Shown piece by piece: positions 14,901-16,675 of a DNA stretch of 16,675 bases. A program made the translations under genes and the position numbers. The first letter of the stretch is position 1. Each line of letters begins with the position of its first letter. Source of the DNA: an uncultured Lachnospiraceae bacterium (GTDB taxonomy: Bacteria; Bacillota; Clostridia; Lachnospirales; Lachnospiraceae); contig CACYEU010000139.1 of the NCBI GenBank assembly GCA_902773445.1, positions 1 to 16,675 of the forward strand. Direction: 5' to 3'. Below the pieces are notes generated by a model. It saw nothing but the letters and a program-made list of their open reading frames with translations, did no database searches and was not told where the DNA came from.

Positions 14901-15647
14901 GCAAGGGCGATCGAAGATGCCGGCGGTCTCGCAAAGATCGTTGTCATCAACAATCTTTCGCCGGAAGGCATCAGGCGCAGCATCGGGACATTTGCCAAAG
15001 AAGCCCGCAAGTCGCAGGTCATCTTTATCCCCGGAGGTTTTTCGGGAGGCGATGAGCCCGACGGCTCCGGAAAATTTATCACGGCATTTTTCAGAAATGC
15101 CGAGATCAGTGCTGAGATTCAGAAACTGCTCGATGAAAGAGGCGGCCTTATGGCCGGCATCTGCAACGGATTCCAGGCGCTGATCAAGCTGGGTCTTGTT
15201 CCTTACGGAAAAATCGTCGAGCCGACCGACGACTCACCGACGCTGACCTACAATACGATCGCAAGACATCAGTCGAAGATCGTCAGGACCAGGATCGCTT
15301 CAGTAGTCTCACCTTGGCTTTCCTATATGAATGTCGGCGACATCGTCAATGTACCGATCTCGCATGGCGAAGGCCGGTTCATGGCATCCGATGCGCAGAT
15401 CGAATCGCTTGCGGCAAACGGTCAGATCGCGACGCAGTATGTCGATCTGAACGGACAGGCGAGCATGGATATCCGCTATAACCCGAACGGTTCGTCGCTG
15501 TCGATCGAAGGGATCACATCTCCCGACGGACGCGTCTTCGGAAAGATGGGTCACAGCGAGCGAATCGGAACAGGCCTGTATAAAAACGTTCCGGGCAATT
15601 ATGACAACCGTATGTTTGAAGCAGCGGTCAGGTATTTTAAGGAATAA
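11901..15647 (+). CDS. purL: Phosphoribosylformylglycinamidine synthase, single-chain clostridial form
   Basis: PurL converts FGAR, glutamine and ATP to FGAM. At 1248 residues it is the single-chain clostridial/streptococcal type, not the PurS-PurQ-PurL complex, so no separate purQ or purS is needed. The order is N-terminal domain, two AIRS-like synthetase units with ETHNHPT (314-320) and EPFGGAATCIGG, then a class I glutaminase from about residue 985. Its nucleophile is C1088 in GICNGFQAL, with H1218 and E1220 in GHSER completing the triad, so unlike the PurF homologue this glutaminase looks intact. AGGAG (11886-11890) lies ten bases ahead of the ATG, inside purD. A terminator follows 20 bases after the stop, closing the purine block. 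Confidence 0.97.
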   Translation: MVYRVFVEKKRELANEAAALREDCVSLLGIKGLKDVRILNRYDVENITEELFDRAVQNVFSEPQTDLVSFDPDLDGDCVFAVEYLPGQFDQRADSAAQCIQLIAQIEKPPVRSAKVYVLYGQLTDDQISEIKNYVVNPVEARIASLGKPETLAEQYEMPDHVAVLDGFNELSRAELEAFIGDYGLAMDLNDILFCQEYFRSEGRDPSITEIRVIDTYWSDHCRHTTFLTTIDSVSFEDPEIEKTYQDYLDVRKELGRTKPVCLMDVATVAVKYLKAKGMMPHLDESEEINACTVKINVNVDGEEEPWLLLFKNETHNHPTEIEPFGGAATCIGGAIRDPLSGRSYVYGAMRITGAADPLKDVRETLPGKLPQRKIVVTAAEGYSSYGNQIGLATGIVDELYHPGYEAKRMEIGAVIAAAPACNVKRERPEEGDIVILLGGSTGRDGIGGATGSSKAHDSKSVETCGAEVQKGNAPEERKLQRLFRNPKASCMIKRCNDFGAGGVSVAIGELADGLVIDLNAVPKKYEGLDGTELAISESQERMAVVVEKQDVDEFLALADSENLQACPVAVVSKEPRLVMHWNGQTIVDISRDFMNSNGAEKHIDICVGKGGQCSSDTSVNADPGTRFGKTFDEALTNLAGDLNICSKRGLSERFDSTIGAGAVLMPFGGKYQLTPVQAMATKIAVEHGHTDDCSLMSWGYNPYLTEQSPYRGAYLAVIESVCKLIASGAEFKDVYLTFQEYFEKLGTDSRKWGKPLAALLGAFKAQKELGIGAIGGKDSMSGSFEEIHVPPTLVSFAVTTAKTGDVVSPEFKEAGHNVWLLSPDADENGLPKAESLKALFTVVHDLTSSGKALAVYTPGFGGIAEAVIKMSLGNGFGFEFSDEFTLDELFGYCYGSFVIETEEDPSAVSGANARLIGQTSAEPVYIYGGQTVPAETVTGAYENKLEPVFSCNIDQGQAETETITYTGKPAVELPAFAVRSAKPQFLIPAFPGTNCEVDTARAIEDAGGLAKIVVINNLSPEGIRRSIGTFAKEARKSQVIFIPGGFSGGDEPDGSGKFITAFFRNAEISAEIQKLLDERGGLMAGICNGFQALIKLGLVPYGKIVEPTDDSPTLTYNTIARHQSKIVRTRIASVVSPWLSYMNVGDIVNVPISHGEGRFMASDAQIESLAANGQIATQYVDLNGQASMDIRYNPNGSSLSIEGITSPDGRVFGKMGHSERIGTGLYKNVPGNYDNRMFEAAVRYFKE

Positions 15648-15667
15648 GAATCAAACCATAAGAAATG

Positions 15668-15713
15668 AGCCTCTGCCGTCTATCCAAAGAGTGATAGCGG
15701 CAGGGGCTTTTTT
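15668..15713 (+). terminator. Intrinsic terminator of the purine block
   Basis: GCCTCTGCCG (15669-15678) pairs with CGGCAGGGGC (15698-15707) with one wobble. The stem extends inward as TATC/GATA with a small bulge and is followed by T-rich sequence (15708-15713). It lies about 20 bases after the purL stop. Confidence 0.92.
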
Positions 15714-15742
15714 ATGCCCTCGCGAAAAATACAATCCCTATA

Positions 15743-15768
15743 CCGGAAACCTGCAGACAAGTTTTCGG
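15743..15768 (+). promoter_or_regulatory. Hairpin just ahead of the Mor-like gene's ribosome site
   Basis: CCGGAAAC (15743-15750) pairs with GTTTTCGG (15761-15768) with one wobble around a 10-base loop, ending two bases before AAGGAG (15771-15776). A possible TACAAT -10 lies at 15730-15735 but its -35 region would overlap the purL terminator and is poor. A role in translation control is a guess. Confidence 0.35.
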
Positions 15769-15786
15769 GAAAGGAGATTCGGAAAA

Positions 15787-16146
15787 ATGACATGGAAAAC
15801 TTCCGGCAAATATGCAACTGATAATTTCGAAAGTGATTCGATAGAATTAGGGCAGGAGGAAACGGAGTTGGCAGCGGGAAGTGATAGTTACAGCGATGTT
15901 TACAGAGAACTGGCTGAACTGATCGGGACAAATAATGCGATGAAACTGTGGAAGCATTATCGCGGTCTGACGATCCAATTCCCTCAGAGATTGTATTCGA
16001 GAAAATTTACCAGACAATTCATTGCTGAAAACATGAACAAAATGACGCCCGCGCAGATGGCAACACTGCTGAATCTGACAGATCGCAGAGTGCGCCAGAT
16101 CATTAAAGAGATCAAACTCAAGAGCGGACAGGACTCTCAGAATTGA
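15787..16146 (+). CDS. Mor transcription activator family protein
   Basis: The 119-residue protein has the Mor-type pattern: a helical dimerisation-like part VYRELAELIGTNNAMKLWK (38-56), then YRGLTIQFPQRLY (58-70), then a C-terminal helix-turn-helix (about 87-110) with MATLLNLTDRRVRQIIKEI. The first 35 residues are acidic and low in complexity. Phage Mu Mor activates middle transcription; many Bacillota carry single chromosomal copies with unknown targets, and no phage genes accompany this one. The ATG at 15787 is chosen because AAGGAG (15771-15776) lies ten bases upstream; longer in-frame starts run back into purL and its terminator. The gene begins a new unit after the purine terminator and is 13 bases ahead of a lipoprotein gene, so it may regulate that locus. 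Confidence 0.8.
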   Translation: MTWKTSGKYATDNFESDSIELGQEETELAAGSDSYSDVYRELAELIGTNNAMKLWKHYRGLTIQFPQRLYSRKFTRQFIAENMNKMTPAQMATLLNLTDRRVRQIIKEIKLKSGQDSQN

Positions 16147-16159
16147 AGGAGGTATGATG

Positions 16160-16675
16160 ATGAAAAAATGGTGGATAGCGGTATTGCTTGCAATCGCGAT
16201 GATGGCGACGGCCTGCGGGAGCGGCAGTTCTTCTGACAATGCCGGTAAGCAGGTAAGTGAATCCAAAGACGATGAACAGGAAACGATCGAATATGAAGAG
16301 TTCGAAAAACTGGCAATGACGTTTGAATTGCCTGCCGGGACGACTGAAGAAGAAGGTCAGGCCGGAACGAGATACTTTTACAGAAATGAAGATCTCTATG
16401 TGATGCTGGAAAGAGAACTGAAATTTCAATTGGATGATGCAACTTTCGCAGAGTATCTTGCGAATATAGCTGAGGGATTTGAAGGGAAGACCAGTAAAAC
16501 GAAGAAAATGAAAATCGATGGTTTTCAGGGATATCAGGCTGACATTGACGGAAAAGTAAATGATGAGCCGATGGTGATGACGCTTGTCTCTTTCAATGTT
16601 CCTATCGGGTTCATCAGCTTTCTGATGACTGATCAGACTACTGACAAAGCAGACTATGAAGAGATACTCAACAAC
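16160..16675 (+). CDS. Putative lipoprotein, 3' end beyond the window
   Basis: An open frame of 172 codons runs to the window edge without a stop. The N-terminus MKKWWIAVLLAIAMMATAC is a lipoprotein signal peptide: two lysines, a hydrophobic stretch, and a lipobox ending in C19, followed by a Gly/Ser-rich then acidic linker (about 20-45). The mature part contains motifs such as LAMTFELPAG and MKIDGFQGYQADIDG, consistent with a small secreted alpha/beta domain I cannot name. Three consecutive in-frame ATGs occur at 16154, 16157 and 16160; the third has the best spacing (seven bases) from AGGAGG (16147-16152). It follows the Mor-like gene by 13 bases and is probably co-transcribed. It should be anchored on the outer face of the cytoplasmic membrane. 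Confidence 0.8.
   Translation, partial: MKKWWIAVLLAIAMMATACGSGSSSDNAGKQVSESKDDEQETIEYEEFEKLAMTFELPAGTTEEEGQAGTRYFYRNEDLYVMLERELKFQLDDATFAEYLANIAEGFEGKTSKTKKMKIDGFQGYQADIDGKVNDEPMVMTLVSFNVPIGFISFLMTDQTTDKADYEEILNN

Noticed and set aside
15601..15786. N-terminal extension of the Mor-like protein back into purL.
   Set aside because: It crosses the purL stop and its intrinsic terminator; the ATG at 15787 has its own ribosome site.

Overview
The window looks like chromosomal DNA of an anaerobic Bacillota (Clostridia-like) bacterium. The evidence is strong AGGAGG-type ribosome binding sites, some TTG and GTG starts, moderate GC content, the single-chain clostridial/streptococcal form of PurL (1248 aa), a PurF homologue carrying Fe-S cysteines, and a Gram-positive-style lipoprotein. 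No genus can be named from the sequence alone.

Layout. (1) 76-2481: two PLP enzymes of sulfur amino acid synthesis on the + strand, O-acetylhomoserine sulfhydrylase (metY) and cysteine synthase (cysK). cysK has its own promoter-like sequence and a strong intrinsic terminator. (2) 2482-2769: a gene-free stretch between two convergent genes. It is filled by four copies of a 39-bp repeat, two forward and two reversed, arranged with base-exact mirror symmetry around one point. (3) 2770-3318, minus strand: a small SLOG-fold protein of the putative molybdenum-carrier/cpYpsA type. Its promoter appears to start transcription exactly at the ATG. (4) 3340-3474: a divergent promoter region and a structured leader in front of guaB. 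(5) 3475-15713: a ten-kilobase-plus purine block, guaB-purE-purF-like-purM-purN-purO-like-AICAR transformylase-purD-purL, tightly packed from purF to purL and closed by an intrinsic terminator. (6) 15787 to the end: a Mor-family HTH protein followed 13 bases later by a lipoprotein gene that runs off the window.

How the purine genes work together. The block encodes PRPP amidotransferase-like protein, GAR synthetase (PurD), GAR transformylase (PurN), FGAM synthase (PurL), AIR synthetase (PurM), N5-CAIR mutase (PurE), AICAR transformylase and IMP cyclohydrolase. IMP dehydrogenase then takes IMP to XMP for GMP. PurK, PurC, PurB, PurA and GuaA are not here and must lie elsewhere if the pathway is complete. 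The last two IMP-forming steps, normally one bifunctional PurH, are two separate proteins: a PurO-type cyclohydrolase and a stand-alone transformylase that resembles the C-terminal half of animal ATIC.

The most interesting items are the symmetrical four-copy repeat array, the PurF homologue whose N-terminal glutaminase domain has lost its catalytic cysteine and other pocket residues, the leaderless SLOG gene divergent from guaB, and the guaB leader with two mutually exclusive hairpins.
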